A stretch of DNA of 40,322 bases, taken from assembly GCF_000424545.1 (NCBI RefSeq), contig NZ_AUKC01000038.1, positions 1 to 40,322 of the forward strand, given 5' to 3'. Below the pieces are notes generated by a model. That model had not been told where the DNA came from. It made no database searches and saw only the letters and a program-made list of their open reading frames with translations. A program made the translations under genes and the position numbers. Below, in pieces: positions 18,599-27,358 of this stretch. The stretch is from Butyrivibrio sp. NC3005. Its GTDB lineage: Bacteria; Bacillota; Clostridia; Lachnospirales; Lachnospiraceae. Positions within the stretch are counted from its first letter, which is position 1; each line of letters starts with the position of its first letter.

Positions 18599-19981
18599 TT
18601 AGCAAACATCCTTATTCCTTATTACCAATACTGTTCCAGCGTATAATACAATGATTGATATTATTAGTACCACCATCGCATTAAGCCATGTCATTCCCTG
18701 TCCTCCCATTGTCGTCTCTAAACAGTTGCCGACACTGAAAGGATTATATTTCAACTTAGTAAAATAAAGCTGTGATACCAAGCTTATTACTCCTACTGCT
18801 AATCCACTTATTACTATTTTGCTCTTGTCAACAAATATAAATCCTATTCCTGCTCCTATCAGTGTATAAAACAGTGTCTTGATAAAAGCTAGAATTCCGA
18901 ATAAAAGGAAAAGCTGCCATACTTTCATAATTGCATATGGATGTCTTGTTCCAGAATCTATTGACGCTTCATTGCCCCAATCAAAATAGTAATCATAGTA
19001 CATCTTACTTATACCAAGTCTGTTAAACATTGGCAGATGATCGAAAGTCTTAAAGCTTTTAAAGTTTTCTGCTGCATACGGTGTTAAACTTCTTACTCCT
19101 TCTAGTCCGCCTTCTTTTATCCAATAGATAGAAAAAGCTCCAATACTTACAGTAAATATCAGAATCAAAAATAACATTATATTTTTTAAATACTTATTAA
19201 AAAAACTACTATTCGTAGCATTCATATTGCAAACACAATAAAAGCTCTTTTGGTTCTTCCACTTCATAACAATCGAAACGGAGAAAAACAAAATAATCAA
19301 AGATAATACCACAGAAAATCCTGTAATATCTCCTAGCACTGTCGAAAGAAATACATATGGCGACTTGGTGGAATAATCTATTATGCCGTTCTCTATACTT
19401 GAAAACAGTAGTTTTGCTTGTAAAATATAATTTCCATTTGCCTGATTATAAAGAGTTCTCATATCACTTGTCTGTGGCACATATGGAAACCACTTATAAT
19501 CGAATGGTAATTTATCAATTTGCAGGTAATCATTATATTTCTTCATCTCAGCATCACACGCCTGTGCCACTGTCTTTTGATGGACATCTGAATCACGCTG
19601 CAAGCAAAAAAAATCTGCCAATAACTCGTATTTCTTTAACTCAGCCTGATACTCTTTGGTAAAATATTTGCCATTTTTTAGCATTTCAAGATTTTTTTCA
19701 TTTCTTTCATAAGCCCATTTAGTGAATTTTCTATACTCTATTTGTCCTTTTTTTTCATTTTTATCAATTGATGCGCTATCTATAAACTCCTGCATCCCTT
19801 CATACATACTCTTTCCATACTGCAGCTCTCCAAGATTTTTGTATATCAACTCATCTTTACTTAACGGCTTATTGTTATCAAAAACTATTGAGGATGCTAT
19901 TACACAAAACAATACTAAGACCATCAAAATTATATTTCTAAATTTATCTCTAAAAATTGCTTTAAACAGATACTTGTTCAT
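18599..19981 (-). CDS. ABC-2 type permease, first gene of the accessory operon
   Basis: A 460-residue membrane protein. One N-terminal membrane segment (IILMVLVLFCVIASSIVF, about 17-34), a ~190-residue polar loop rich in Lys, Glu and Tyr, then about six membrane segments (GFSVVLSLIILFFSVSIVMK, NIMLFLILIFTVSIGAFSIY, LFLLFGILAFIKTLFYTLIG, WLNAMVVLIISIIVLYAGTV). It matches the topology of the permease at 14633-15817. GGGGGC three bases before the ATG is a strong ribosome site, with a 13-bp hairpin just upstream. It is probably part of the same ABC-2 complex as the ATPase at 15814. No sequence family beyond ABC-2-like can be named with confidence. Confidence 0.72.
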   Translation of the reverse strand: MNKYLFKAIFRDKFRNIILMVLVLFCVIASSIVFDNNKPLSKDELIYKNLGELQYGKSMYEGMQEFIDSASIDKNEKKGQIEYRKFTKWAYERNEKNLEMLKNGKYFTKEYQAELKKYELLADFFCLQRDSDVHQKTVAQACDAEMKKYNDYLQIDKLPFDYKWFPYVPQTSDMRTLYNQANGNYILQAKLLFSSIENGIIDYSTKSPYVFLSTVLGDITGFSVVLSLIILFFSVSIVMKWKNQKSFYCVCNMNATNSSFFNKYLKNIMLFLILIFTVSIGAFSIYWIKEGGLEGVRSLTPYAAENFKSFKTFDHLPMFNRLGISKMYYDYYFDWGNEASIDSGTRHPYAIMKVWQLFLLFGILAFIKTLFYTLIGAGIGFIFVDKSKIVISGLAVGVISLVSQLYFTKLKYNPFSVGNCLETTMGGQGMTWLNAMVVLIISIIVLYAGTVLVIRNKDVC

Positions 19982-19996
19982 ATTGCCCCCTATTAA

Positions 19997-20034
19997 ATAG
20001 CTGCAATGGCTTCCTGCTACACCATTGCAGCTAT
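19997..20034 (-). promoter_or_regulatory. Leader hairpin just upstream of the permease ribosome site
   Basis: ATAGCTGCAATGG (19997-20009) and CCATTGCAGCTAT (20022-20034) form perfect 13-bp arms with a 12-nt loop. It ends seven bases before the GGGGGC site of the permease gene and has no U-tract, so it may be a leader element, a processing site or a leaky terminator of a lost small gene. On the minus strand GAGGAAG precedes a two-codon ATG GTG TAG inside it. Confidence 0.55.
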
Positions 20035-20070
20035 CTTCCTCTTTAAAAAATATAAATCGTGCCGGTTACG

Positions 20071-20100
20071 GATAGCCTATTTCTAATGAAATTTGCTATC
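20071..20100. promoter_or_regulatory. 30-bp palindrome, candidate operator of the accessory operon
   Basis: Nested symmetry: outer arms GATAGC (20071-20076)/GCTATC (20095-20100) and inner arms ATTTC (20079-20083)/GAAAT (20088-20092) around TAAT. On the minus strand TTATAT at 20055-20050 could be the -10 box, which would put the palindrome over and upstream of the -35 region, as for Rgg-type activators. The HTH/TPR regulator encoded just upstream is the obvious candidate to bind it. Inference only. Confidence 0.5.
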
Positions 20101-20125
20101 ATGAATATTATTCTAATACTAACCC

Positions 20126-20190
20126 AAGCGAAATAAAAGTGACATAGTTGTGTAATTTCATTACACAACTATGTCACTTTTATTTCGCTT
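20126..20190 (-). terminator. Long perfect hairpin after the HTH/TPR regulator gene
   Basis: Perfect 30-bp arms (20126-20155 and 20161-20190) with a 5-nt loop TTTCA, beginning 14 bases past the regulator stop. The stem includes AAAGTGACATAGTTGTGTAA. It separates the regulator from the ABC/rSAM operon. The stem is unusually long for an intrinsic terminator. Confidence 0.85.
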
Positions 20191-20204
20191 CCATTGTTTT
20201 TGTT

Positions 20205-21995
20205 CTAACGTTTTTTCAGATAGAACTCTTTGGCAAATTCATTACTTGACAATACCGCCAGATCTATACATTCCTGAAGTTTGTCCTGATCATACTTCCT
20301 GATACCCTGCGTGCCTTTCTTTTCTTCCTCATTCCACATTAAATTATACATACATTCAGGAAGTGGCCATGAATTATACATCCTTAGAGAATCATATATT
20401 ATTTTTTTAAAACACTGGTCTGATTCCTGAAATTCATGTCTATTTCCAAGTTCGCTTGCATACCACTTTCCTATCAGGCAGGACATATAATACTCTGTAA
20501 TTTTATTTTTACAGTTTTCCAGAAGTATTTTCCCCAATTGCATATTTTTAGTTTGCATAGCATAGTTATACAATGTCTTAAGTTCGGACACTGTAAGATA
20601 TGTATTATCTGTAATTCTCTCTATGTTATCACCAATAGTTAATGAAATTGCTTCTAACAATTTATCACAATATTCTTCGCAACTTATTTTTTTATCACGA
20701 TAATCTACAGCGCTTTGTAGCCTGATAATAACCTGTCTGTTATTAATATCTTCAATGTCTACTTCTTTTTTTAATTCCTCCAATATTTCTCTAGCTTTTA
20801 CGTTATCGTATTGATTAAGTGCTTCTTGACATCTCTTCAATATATCAATAACACCAAATTTATCTATAACTAACTCTGCACGTATATAACCGCCATTTAT
20901 CCTTACTTTATCGAACAAGCATTCCAGAGTATATTTCTGAGGTTTAACATTTCCTTTCATCAATCTCTGAAGTGTTCTAAGAGAACATACTCCATCTATC
21001 AAATCTTTTCTTGTAATATTCATCAAGTCACATCTTGATAGAATTGCATCTGAAACTTCATTTATACAATCACTTCTATAGATATACCCACTCATATCTA
21101 TTGGACCAATGTTATATTGCCTATTAAGCTTTATTATCAAATCTCTTATACGCTCTTCGAAATTTTTTTCTGCATACCGTCTTCTTATATTAGCTGCTAT
21201 TTCCAGCCTGACTGATATCAGCTCAATCAGATAATATATTTTCTTAGCTTGTAACAGTTCTTTTATAGCAACTTCTGTGTATTCCCACAATCTAGCCATG
21301 AGAATTATATCTTCTTTTGTCTTCACGCTTTCATAGAATTTACACACAGCCATAGGAAGTATTCTAACTAGGGATGAGCCATTTTTCTTATTATGTATGT
21401 CAATTACCAGATTCCAAAATTCATTGAGCGCCTTACAATAGCTTATTTCATCTTCAGTTCTTTGGACATTATAATAGTTAAACCAGATTAAATAATAATA
21501 TTCTATAGTTGATAAACACGCATTTTTTGTATCATGGATATACTCTTTTTTGACAGTCAAGCTGATAATCTCACGATATGTCTTATACATTTCCTTGGGA
21601 TTGCAGTTACCTCTGTTTTTCAGTCTAGCGCTGATATCCTTGCAAAACTGCATCATACATTTATCCTGTTCATTTGTTTTCTCAAATAATCTTTCAAGAC
21701 TATATTCTGCTTTACTATAATTTCGAGTTTCCATCAAATCTATAATTTCATAACTCTTTTTCATACTATGATATTCATCTTTAGTAAGATACTCTTCCAA
21801 AAACTCTTCATTTATATTCGCACGGTCTATCAACCTACGCCTGGTAATATAATCAATTTTTCTTTGCTCTGTGAAAATATTGTACATATAAGAATTCGTC
21901 AAAATTCCTTCGCACAACTTTTCTAATTGCATTTCGTCTTTATTGATGTTTTTTTTAATTACCTGATTAAAGCTCGTATATCTTTGTTTCATCAC
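20205..21995 (-). CDS. Rgg-like HTH/TPR transcriptional regulator
   Basis: A 596-residue all-helical protein. I recognise the lachnospiral family of XRE-type regulators with long TPR tails. Two HTH-like segments can be seen: an N-terminal one (about 22-70: LEKLCEGILTNSYMYNIFTE ... EEFLEEYLTKDEY), which keeps the family pattern but is degenerate, and a central one (about 335-375: ITRKDLIDGVCSLRTLQRLM then KGNVKPQKYTLECLFDKVRI), which is closer to consensus. The rest is paired amphipathic helices typical of TPR sensors that bind peptides. No membrane segment. It sits directly upstream of, and separate from, the broken radical SAM/ABC operon, so peptide-responsive control of that operon is a fair inference. 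The ligand is unknown. Confidence 0.65.
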   Translation of the reverse strand: MMKQRYTSFNQVIKKNINKDEMQLEKLCEGILTNSYMYNIFTEQRKIDYITRRRLIDRANINEEFLEEYLTKDEYHSMKKSYEIIDLMETRNYSKAEYSLERLFEKTNEQDKCMMQFCKDISARLKNRGNCNPKEMYKTYREIISLTVKKEYIHDTKNACLSTIEYYYLIWFNYYNVQRTEDEISYCKALNEFWNLVIDIHNKKNGSSLVRILPMAVCKFYESVKTKEDIILMARLWEYTEVAIKELLQAKKIYYLIELISVRLEIAANIRRRYAEKNFEERIRDLIIKLNRQYNIGPIDMSGYIYRSDCINEVSDAILSRCDLMNITRKDLIDGVCSLRTLQRLMKGNVKPQKYTLECLFDKVRINGGYIRAELVIDKFGVIDILKRCQEALNQYDNVKAREILEELKKEVDIEDINNRQVIIRLQSAVDYRDKKISCEEYCDKLLEAISLTIGDNIERITDNTYLTVSELKTLYNYAMQTKNMQLGKILLENCKNKITEYYMSCLIGKWYASELGNRHEFQESDQCFKKIIYDSLRMYNSWPLPECMYNLMWNEEEKKGTQGIRKYDQDKLQECIDLAVLSSNEFAKEFYLKKR

Positions 21996-22079
21996 GATTC
22001 TGTCCTTAACTATAACCCGAGGTGTACTTTACATTTTTTACTGTTATAGCATAATATTCTTCGTCTGAAAACCCATCAT

Positions 22080-22140
22080 GCAAAAAGAGCCGTGACAAAA
22101 ACTTATTTTTCAAACAAGCTTTTGTCACGACTCTTTTTGC
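22080..22140 (-). terminator. Intrinsic terminator after rpe
   Basis: Arms of 21 bases at 22080-22100 (GCAAAAAGAGCCGTGACAAAA) start and 22120-22140, complementary except one G-T wobble, with a 19-nt loop. It begins 15 bases past the rpe stop; a T-rich tract is part of the distal arm. Confidence 0.82.
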
Positions 22141-22155
22141 AAAAATATTACTCTA

Positions 22156-22809
22156 TTACATTTCCGCAAGAAAAGCACGCGTATTAATATCTATACTTCC
22201 TTTAAAAATTGCAGAACCTGCAACTATAACGTTTGCGCCCGCATCCAATATCATGGATAAGTTATTAAGATTAACACCTCCATCTACTTCGATATCTACG
22301 TTGTACAAACCTCTTTTATCTAACATTTGTCTAACATTTCTGATTTTCTCAGTACTGGACTCTTTGTAAATCTGTCCACCAAATCCTGGCTCAACACTCA
22401 TTACAAGTATCATATCCAGGTTATCAAGAAATGGCTCTAATACATCTAAAGTCGTATGTGGTTTAATTGCCATTGCTGCCTTTTTGCCATTGCGATGAAT
22501 GCGGTCGATAACTGCTCCCGGGTCTGGAGTCGCCTCTTGATGAAAGGTTATGATATCTGAGCCTATCGATGCAAATTCATCAATGTAACGAATCGGGTCA
22601 TTTATCATCAGATGCACGTCAAAAACTGCATCTGTACATGAGCGAATGCTCTTAATTACTGGTAATCCATATGAAATAGACGGAACGAATAATCCATCCA
22701 TAACATCAATGTGGATATACTGTGCACCTGCCATTGTACAGGCGCTTATCTGCTGTCCTAATCTAGTGAAATCAGCTGATAAAATTGATGGCGAGAGTAT
22801 GTTCATTTT
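22156..22809 (-). CDS. rpe: Ribulose-phosphate 3-epimerase
   Basis: Interconverts D-ribulose-5-phosphate and D-xylulose-5-phosphate. With the start at 22809 (MNILSPSILSADFTRLG) the protein is 217 residues, the normal length; GGAAGG lies six bases upstream. The frame is open for 19 more codons upstream without family similarity. TIM-barrel motifs: HIDVMDGLFVPSISYG (metal ligands His and Asp), DVHLMINDP, VMSVEPGFGGQ and IEVDGGVN with the catalytic Asp. It follows the transketolase genes in the same direction with a 167-base gap that holds a long-range inverted repeat, and completes the pentose route encoded upstream. Confidence 0.95.
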   Translation of the reverse strand, partial: KMNILSPSILSADFTRLGQQISACTMAGAQYIHIDVMDGLFVPSISYGLPVIKSIRSCTDAVFDVHLMINDPIRYIDEFASIGSDIITFHQEATPDPGAVIDRIHRNGKKAAMAIKPHTTLDVLEPFLDNLDMILVMSVEPGFGGQIYKESSTEKIRNVRQMLDKRGLYNVDIEVDGGVNLNNLSMILDAGANVIVAGSAIFKGSIDINTRAFLAEM

Positions 22810-22862
22810 CATCCTTCCGGAAACTTTTTTATTATAGTCACAAAAACATAGAGGCTTAAAGC

Positions 22863-22954
22863 CCAAAACATGAATTTGCCACTGATTATATTCTCACATA
22901 ACTCCCAATTAATGCAAGCTTCTGAAAAAATCACAATAACAAATCATGTTTTGG
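22863..22954 (-). repeat. Long-range inverted repeat between tktC and rpe
   Basis: CCAAAACATGA (22863-22873) and TCATGTTTTGG (22944-22954) are perfect 11-base complements 70 bases apart, and the match extends outwards with single gaps (GCC/GGC, ATTT/AAAT). It fills the gap between the transketolase stop and rpe. It could fold in the tkt mRNA 3' end or the rpe leader. Confidence 0.5.
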
Positions 22955-22976
22955 CTATAAAACCTTTTTTATTAAA

Positions 22977-23918
22977 TCACTTCAGAAACTCTTTAACTGA
23001 TGCATAAACACCATCGCCATCAAGGCCATATTTCTTGACAAGTGCTGCAGCTGGTCCAGATTCACCGTATCTATCCTGCATACCGATTTTCTTTACAACT
23101 GTAGGACATTCCTCAGAAAGAACATCACAAACAGCACTTCCAAGTCCTCCGATTACAGAGTGCTCTTCAACTGTTACAACCTTGCCAGTCTTCTTAGCTG
23201 TTGCAACTACAAGTTCTCTATCGATAGGCTTGATTGTGCAGATGTTGATTACTTCTGCGCTTACTCCATCTGCAGCAAGCTTCTCTGCTGCCTCAAGAGC
23301 AGCTCCAACGCCAATACCAGTTGCTATAATGCTTACATCTGTTCCTTCGCGAAGGACTGTTCCTTTTCCGAGCTCAAATTTGTAATCAGGTCTGTCATTT
23401 ACGATAGGGCATGCCGCACGTCCAAAACGAATATATACAGGTCCAACATGCTCAGCAGCTGCTCTTACACATGCTCTTGCCTCTATATCATCTGCAGGGC
23501 ACATAACTACCATACCTGGAATTGTACGCATGAGTGCAAGATCTTCATTACACTGGTGGCTTGCTCCGTCTTCGCCTACTGTAATACCTGCATGTGTTCC
23601 ACCAATCTTAACATTAAGGTGTGGATATCCAATTGAGTTACGTACCTGTTCAAATGCACGTCCTGTTGCGAACATTGCAAATGTGCTTACGAAAGGAATC
23701 TTACCTGTTGTTGCAAGTCCAGCTGCTATTCCCATCATGTTACATTCAGCAATACCGCAATCGATATGACGATCAGGGAATTCCTTCTTAAACCAACCTG
23801 TTCTTGTAGCTGCTGCAAGATCAGCATCAAGAACTACTACTTTATCGTTTTCTTTAGCAAGTTCTATAAGTTCTTTACCATAACTATCTCTAGTAGCAAT
23901 CTTCTTTACTTCGCTCAT
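22977..23918 (-). CDS. Transketolase C-terminal subunit (Pyr and C domains)
   Basis: Second half of a split transketolase: with the N-terminal subunit upstream it moves two-carbon units between ketose and aldose phosphates using thiamine diphosphate. 313 residues from the ATG at 23918, chosen for AGGAGG five bases upstream. Pyr domain: DLAAATRTGWFKKEFPDRHI, GIAECNMMGIAAGLATTGKI with the catalytic Glu, STFAMFATGRAFEQVRNSIG, HAGITVGEDGASHQCNEDLA. C domain from about 190: VSIIATGIGVGAALEAAEKL and VEEHSVIGGLGSAV. The split form is common in Clostridia. The 44-base gap to the first subunit indicates translational pairing. Confidence 0.93.
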   Translation of the reverse strand: MSEVKKIATRDSYGKELIELAKENDKVVVLDADLAAATRTGWFKKEFPDRHIDCGIAECNMMGIAAGLATTGKIPFVSTFAMFATGRAFEQVRNSIGYPHLNVKIGGTHAGITVGEDGASHQCNEDLALMRTIPGMVVMCPADDIEARACVRAAAEHVGPVYIRFGRAACPIVNDRPDYKFELGKGTVLREGTDVSIIATGIGVGAALEAAEKLAADGVSAEVINICTIKPIDRELVVATAKKTGKVVTVEEHSVIGGLGSAVCDVLSEECPTVVKKIGMQDRYGESGPAAALVKKYGLDGDGVYASVKEFLK

Positions 23919-23962
23919 TTCAACCTCCTGGTATACCATTATCAACACGTAACGTTATTGTA

Positions 23963-24793
23963 TCAGTCTAATGCTTTTCCAATCTTATCAAGATCTTCCA
24001 TTGCCTTAGCATATTCCTCATCATTAGGTGCAACACCATGCCAAGATACCTGATTTTCCATGAAGGAAACACCCTTACCCTTAACGCTGTGAGCAATAAT
24101 AGCTGTTGGCTGACCTTTTGTCTGTCTAGCCTCTGCAAATGCAGCTCTTAATTCATCAAAGTCATGTGCAGAGACGTTGATAACGTGGAAGTTAAATGCC
24201 TCGAACTTTTTGTCTATAGGATATGGAGAGCAAACCTGATCAACAGGTCCGTCAATCTGAAGATTGTTGTTATCAACGATAACGACAAGGTTATCAAGCT
24301 TACGGAAACCTGCGAACATTGCAGCCTCCCAAACCTGTCCTTCTTCAATCTCACCATCACCAAGAAGTGTATATGTTCTGTAATCTTTATTATCAAGTTT
24401 TGCAGAAAGAGCCATTCCACAAGCAACTGAAATTCCCTGTCCAAGAGAACCACTGCTCATATCAAGTCCAGGAAGATACTGCATGCTGGGATGTCCCTGA
24501 AGTCTGGAACCAAGCTTACGAAGTGTAGTAAGTTCTTCAACTGGGAAATATCCTCTATGAGCCATTGCAGAGTAAAGACCTGGAGCTGTATGACCTTTTG
24601 AAAGAACAAAACGATCACGATCTGGATCTTTTGGCTGCTCCGGATTAATGTTCATTTCTTCAAAATACAGATATGTGAAGATATCTGCTGCGGACAATGA
24701 TCCGCCTGGGTGACCAGCACCTGCTGCATGAACCGCTGTAACAATGCCCTTGCGGACTTCATTTGCTGTTTTCTGAAGTTCCTTGTTAGTCAT
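23963..24793 (-). CDS. Transketolase N-terminal subunit (thiamine diphosphate-binding)
   Basis: First half of the split transketolase, 276 residues. The PP domain is complete: HAAGAGHPGGSLSAADIFTY, FVLSKGHTAPGLYSAMAHRG, GSLGQGISVACGMALSAKL and the diphosphate/Mg motif GDGEIEEGQVWEAAMFAGFR ... IVDNNN. GGAGAT is just upstream of the ATG at 24793. Together with the next gene it gives the domains of a full ~660-residue enzyme. Its place after araD links it to pentose breakdown, feeding xylulose-5-P and ribose-5-P into fructose-6-P, glyceraldehyde-3-P and related sugars. Confidence 0.93.
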   Translation of the reverse strand: MTNKELQKTANEVRKGIVTAVHAAGAGHPGGSLSAADIFTYLYFEEMNINPEQPKDPDRDRFVLSKGHTAPGLYSAMAHRGYFPVEELTTLRKLGSRLQGHPSMQYLPGLDMSSGSLGQGISVACGMALSAKLDNKDYRTYTLLGDGEIEEGQVWEAAMFAGFRKLDNLVVIVDNNNLQIDGPVDQVCSPYPIDKKFEAFNFHVINVSAHDFDELRAAFAEARQTKGQPTAIIAHSVKGKGVSFMENQVSWHGVAPNDEEYAKAMEDLDKIGKALD

Positions 24794-24887
24794 ATTATCT
24801 CCTTTTCTGCGACACCTGTATATCGCAACAAGTATTAAATACTGTAATAGATACTGTATTAGTAAGTTACTTTACAATTAGATTACA

Positions 24888-24920
24888 CTTGTCTATATTG
24901 ACACAACCACTATACAACTT
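24888..24920 (-). promoter_or_regulatory. Possible AraR-type site upstream of the transketolase genes
   Basis: The minus strand reads AAGTTGTATAG (24920-24910) and, closer to the gene, GTTGTGTCAATATAGACAAG. TTGTATAG is shared with the operator-like palindrome at 28574-28587. The 171-base gap between araD and the transketolase genes may therefore hold a second regulated promoter. Weak evidence by similarity only. Confidence 0.3.
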
Positions 24921-24964
24921 AGCATAGATATAAACATAAGTCCATGAAATATTTTTATTTTTTA

Positions 24965-25672
24965 TTATCTTTTTGCCTGACCATAGTAAGCATTTGCTCC
25001 ATGCTTGCGATAGTAGTGCTTGTCCTGAAGCTCTTGTGGAGCCGGCATTACTCTTGGATTAATTACTTCACAACGATATGCCATCTTTGCAACTTCTTCT
25101 GTTACGACAGCGTTGTGAACTGCATCAAATCCGTCTTTACCCCATGCAAATACACCATGGTTTTTGCATAATACTGCAGGACATGCAACAGGATCTTTAT
25201 CAAGACGAGCAAACTCGTTTACAATAAGATGACCTGTATTCTCTTCATATGCCTCATCTATTTCCTGTTTTGTAAGGCATCTTGCACATGGAATCTCTCC
25301 ATAGAAATAGTCAGCATGTGTTGTTCCATAGCATGGAATTCCACGTCCGGCCTGAGCAAAACTTGTAGCATAGGAAGAATGAGTGTGTACAACTCCCTTT
25401 ACTCCCTTATCAGCCCATGCCTTATATATTTCAAGGTGTGTAGGTGTATCAGAAGATGGATTAAGATCTCCTTCAACCTTGTTGCCGTTTAAATCCATAA
25501 CAACCATATCTTCACTTGTCATGGTTTCATAATTCACACCACTTGGTTTGATTACGAAAAGCTTTGTTTCAGGATCATATTCTGAAACATTTCCCCATGT
25601 AAATGTTACAAGTCCATACTTTGGAAGCAGTATATTTGCTTCATAGACTCTTTTTTTAAGTTCTTCTAACAC
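24965..25672 (-). CDS. araD: L-ribulose-5-phosphate 4-epimerase
   Basis: Class II aldolase-fold epimerase converting L-ribulose-5-P to D-xylulose-5-P. 235 residues, close to E. coli AraD (231). Phosphate and substrate motif TWGNVSEYD (25-33), KPSGVNYETM (42-51), SSDTPTH near 73-79, zinc ligands H96 and H98 in VHTHSSYATSFAQAG, and H172 in CKNHGVFAWGKDGFDAVHNA. These positions match the AraD/SgbE/UlaF family; AraD is preferred because of the kinase and regulator next to it. It starts 77 bases after the kinase gene. Confidence 0.9.
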   Translation of the reverse strand: MLEELKKRVYEANILLPKYGLVTFTWGNVSEYDPETKLFVIKPSGVNYETMTSEDMVVMDLNGNKVEGDLNPSSDTPTHLEIYKAWADKGVKGVVHTHSSYATSFAQAGRGIPCYGTTHADYFYGEIPCARCLTKQEIDEAYEENTGHLIVNEFARLDKDPVACPAVLCKNHGVFAWGKDGFDAVHNAVVTEEVAKMAYRCEVINPRVMPAPQELQDKHYYRKHGANAYYGQAKR

Positions 25673-25748
25673 TTCTTTTTTTGCTACTACAATTTAGAAC
25701 CAAATCTAAAATACGAAATAGCTTCTCCTTTCTCTTTTATTTAAATTT

Positions 25749-27341
25749 TTATAAGCTTTCTACTGCGGCTCTTTCAATCTTTAAGCCGTTCTTGTAGTCT
25801 TCCATAAACTTATCAAATCCTTCTACATCTTCCTTTAAAGGTTCGCACTTCTCAACGTTTCCGCCTTTAAATACCTTGTTTGCAAGATAGGACTCAAGGC
25901 TTTCACCATCTTCTTTTTCCAGCATATAGGATGCAAGAATTGCCTGTCCCCATGGACCACCTTCTCCTGCTGTCTCCATCATACGAATCTCAGAATTAAG
26001 TGCTGCTGCCATTACTCTATCGCCAGCTCCTCTTACCTTGAAGAATCCGCCCTGTCCATAGAAATAGTCAGCTACAACTCCTTCTTCCTTCATAAGAATG
26101 TCATTTCCTGCCTTAAGCGCAGCAACTGCACTGTAAAGATGTGCTCTCATGAAGTTTGCAAGGTTCATCCTAGCATCCGGACGACGTGCAAACAAAGGAC
26201 GTCCTTCGTTAAATCCTGTGATATTCTCTCCGGAAACATAGTTATATGCAAGAAGTCCACCACAATCAGCATCGCCTGTCATTGCATTTGTATACAGGCT
26301 TCCATAAAGAGTATTATCATCTATATCCATTCCCTGAAGTTTTGCAAATTCACGGAAAAGATTTACATATGCATTAAGATCAGAAGTACAGTTATTTACA
26401 TGTACCATAGCTACCTGCTCACCATCTGGTGTTGTAACAAGGTCAAGTTCTTCATGAGCTTTCTTTAAATCCTTTTCCAATACCACCATTGAGAAAACAG
26501 ATGTTCCTGCAGAAATGTTACCTGTTCTCTTGGCTACAGAATTTGTAGCTACCATTCCTGTTCCGGCATCTCCTTCTGGAGGACATACCATAACTCCTGC
26601 TTTAAGATTTCCGCTTGGATCAAGCTTCTTTGCGCCTTCCTTCGTAAGAACTCCTGCCTTTTCTCCTGCAACAAGGTTCTTTGGAAGAATATCTCTTATT
26701 TTCCATGGAAGATTCTTATCAGCTATAAGTTCATCGAACTGATCAAGCATCTTTTCGTTGTAATCTTTGATAGAAGAATCAATCGGGAACATTCCGGAGC
26801 CATCGCCAATTCCGATTACCTTTTCACCTGTCATCTGCCAGTGTATGTATCCTGCAAGAGTTGTGAAGAAATCTATATCTTTAACATGCTCTTCTCCATT
26901 AAGGATTGCCTGGTACAAATGTGCAATGCTCCATCTTTGTGGTACGTGGTATCCGAAAAGATTTGTAAGCTTTTCAGAAGCTTCACTTGTAATAGAGTTT
27001 CTCCATGTACGGAAAGGAACCAGAAGATTTCCAGCTTTATCAAATGCCATATATCCATGCATCATTGCTGAAAATCCCATAGCGCCGATGGTGGTAAGTT
27101 CGACATCATAACGGCTCTTTACGTCTTCACGAAGCTTTGCATAGCAATCCTGAAGTCCACCCCAGATATCCTCAAGACTATAAGTCCATACTCCATTCTC
27201 TAATCTGTTCTCCCATGTGTGTCCACCAGAAGCAATTGGATTGTGCTCCATGTCTGTAAGAACAGCTTTAATTCTTGTAGAACCGAATTCGATTCCAAGC
27301 ACTGTTTTGCCCTGTGCTATTGCATTTTTTATGTCTGACAT
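25749..27341 (-). CDS. araB: FGGY carbohydrate kinase, probable ribulokinase
   Basis: A 530-residue FGGY sugar kinase. N-terminal phosphate-binding motif [20 protein letters not shown] (about 14-33), [12 protein letters not shown] near the sugar site, [12 protein letters not shown] (adenosine-binding region) and, near the C-terminus, [20 protein letters not shown]. Such proteins are often labelled xylulokinase in this family of bacteria. The neighbours araD and an AraR-like regulator point instead to L-ribulose phosphorylation. Function therefore rests on context; the family call itself is firm. It is 18 bases from the regulator gene, with TAGGAGGT before the ATG. Confidence 0.75.
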   Translation of the reverse strand: MSDIKNAIAQGKTVLGIEFGSTRIKAVLTDMEHNPIASGGHTWENRLENGVWTYSLEDIWGGLQDCYAKLREDVKSRYDVELTTIGAMGFSAMMHGYMAFDKAGNLLVPFRTWRNSITSEASEKLTNLFGYHVPQRWSIAHLYQAILNGEEHVKDIDFFTTLAGYIHWQMTGEKVIGIGDGSGMFPIDSSIKDYNEKMLDQFDELIADKNLPWKIRDILPKNLVAGEKAGVLTKEGAKKLDPSGNLKAGVMVCPPEGDAGTGMVATNSVAKRTGNISAGTSVFSMVVLEKDLKKAHEELDLVTTPDGEQVAMVHVNNCTSDLNAYVNLFREFAKLQGMDIDDNTLYGSLYTNAMTGDADCGGLLAYNYVSGENITGFNEGRPLFARRPDARMNLANFMRAHLYSAVAALKAGNDILMKEEGVVADYFYGQGGFFKVRGAGDRVMAAALNSEIRMMETAGEGGPWGQAILASYMLEKEDGESLESYLANKVFKGGNVEKCEPLKEDVEGFDKFMEDYKNGLKIERAAVESL

Positions 27342-27358
27342 ATATACCTCCTAAAAAA

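Noticed and set aside
20035..20125. Possible precursor peptide gene between the regulator and the ABC operon
   Set aside because: No frame with a ribosome site longer than a few codons; only a two-codon ATG GTG TAG inside the leader hairpin.
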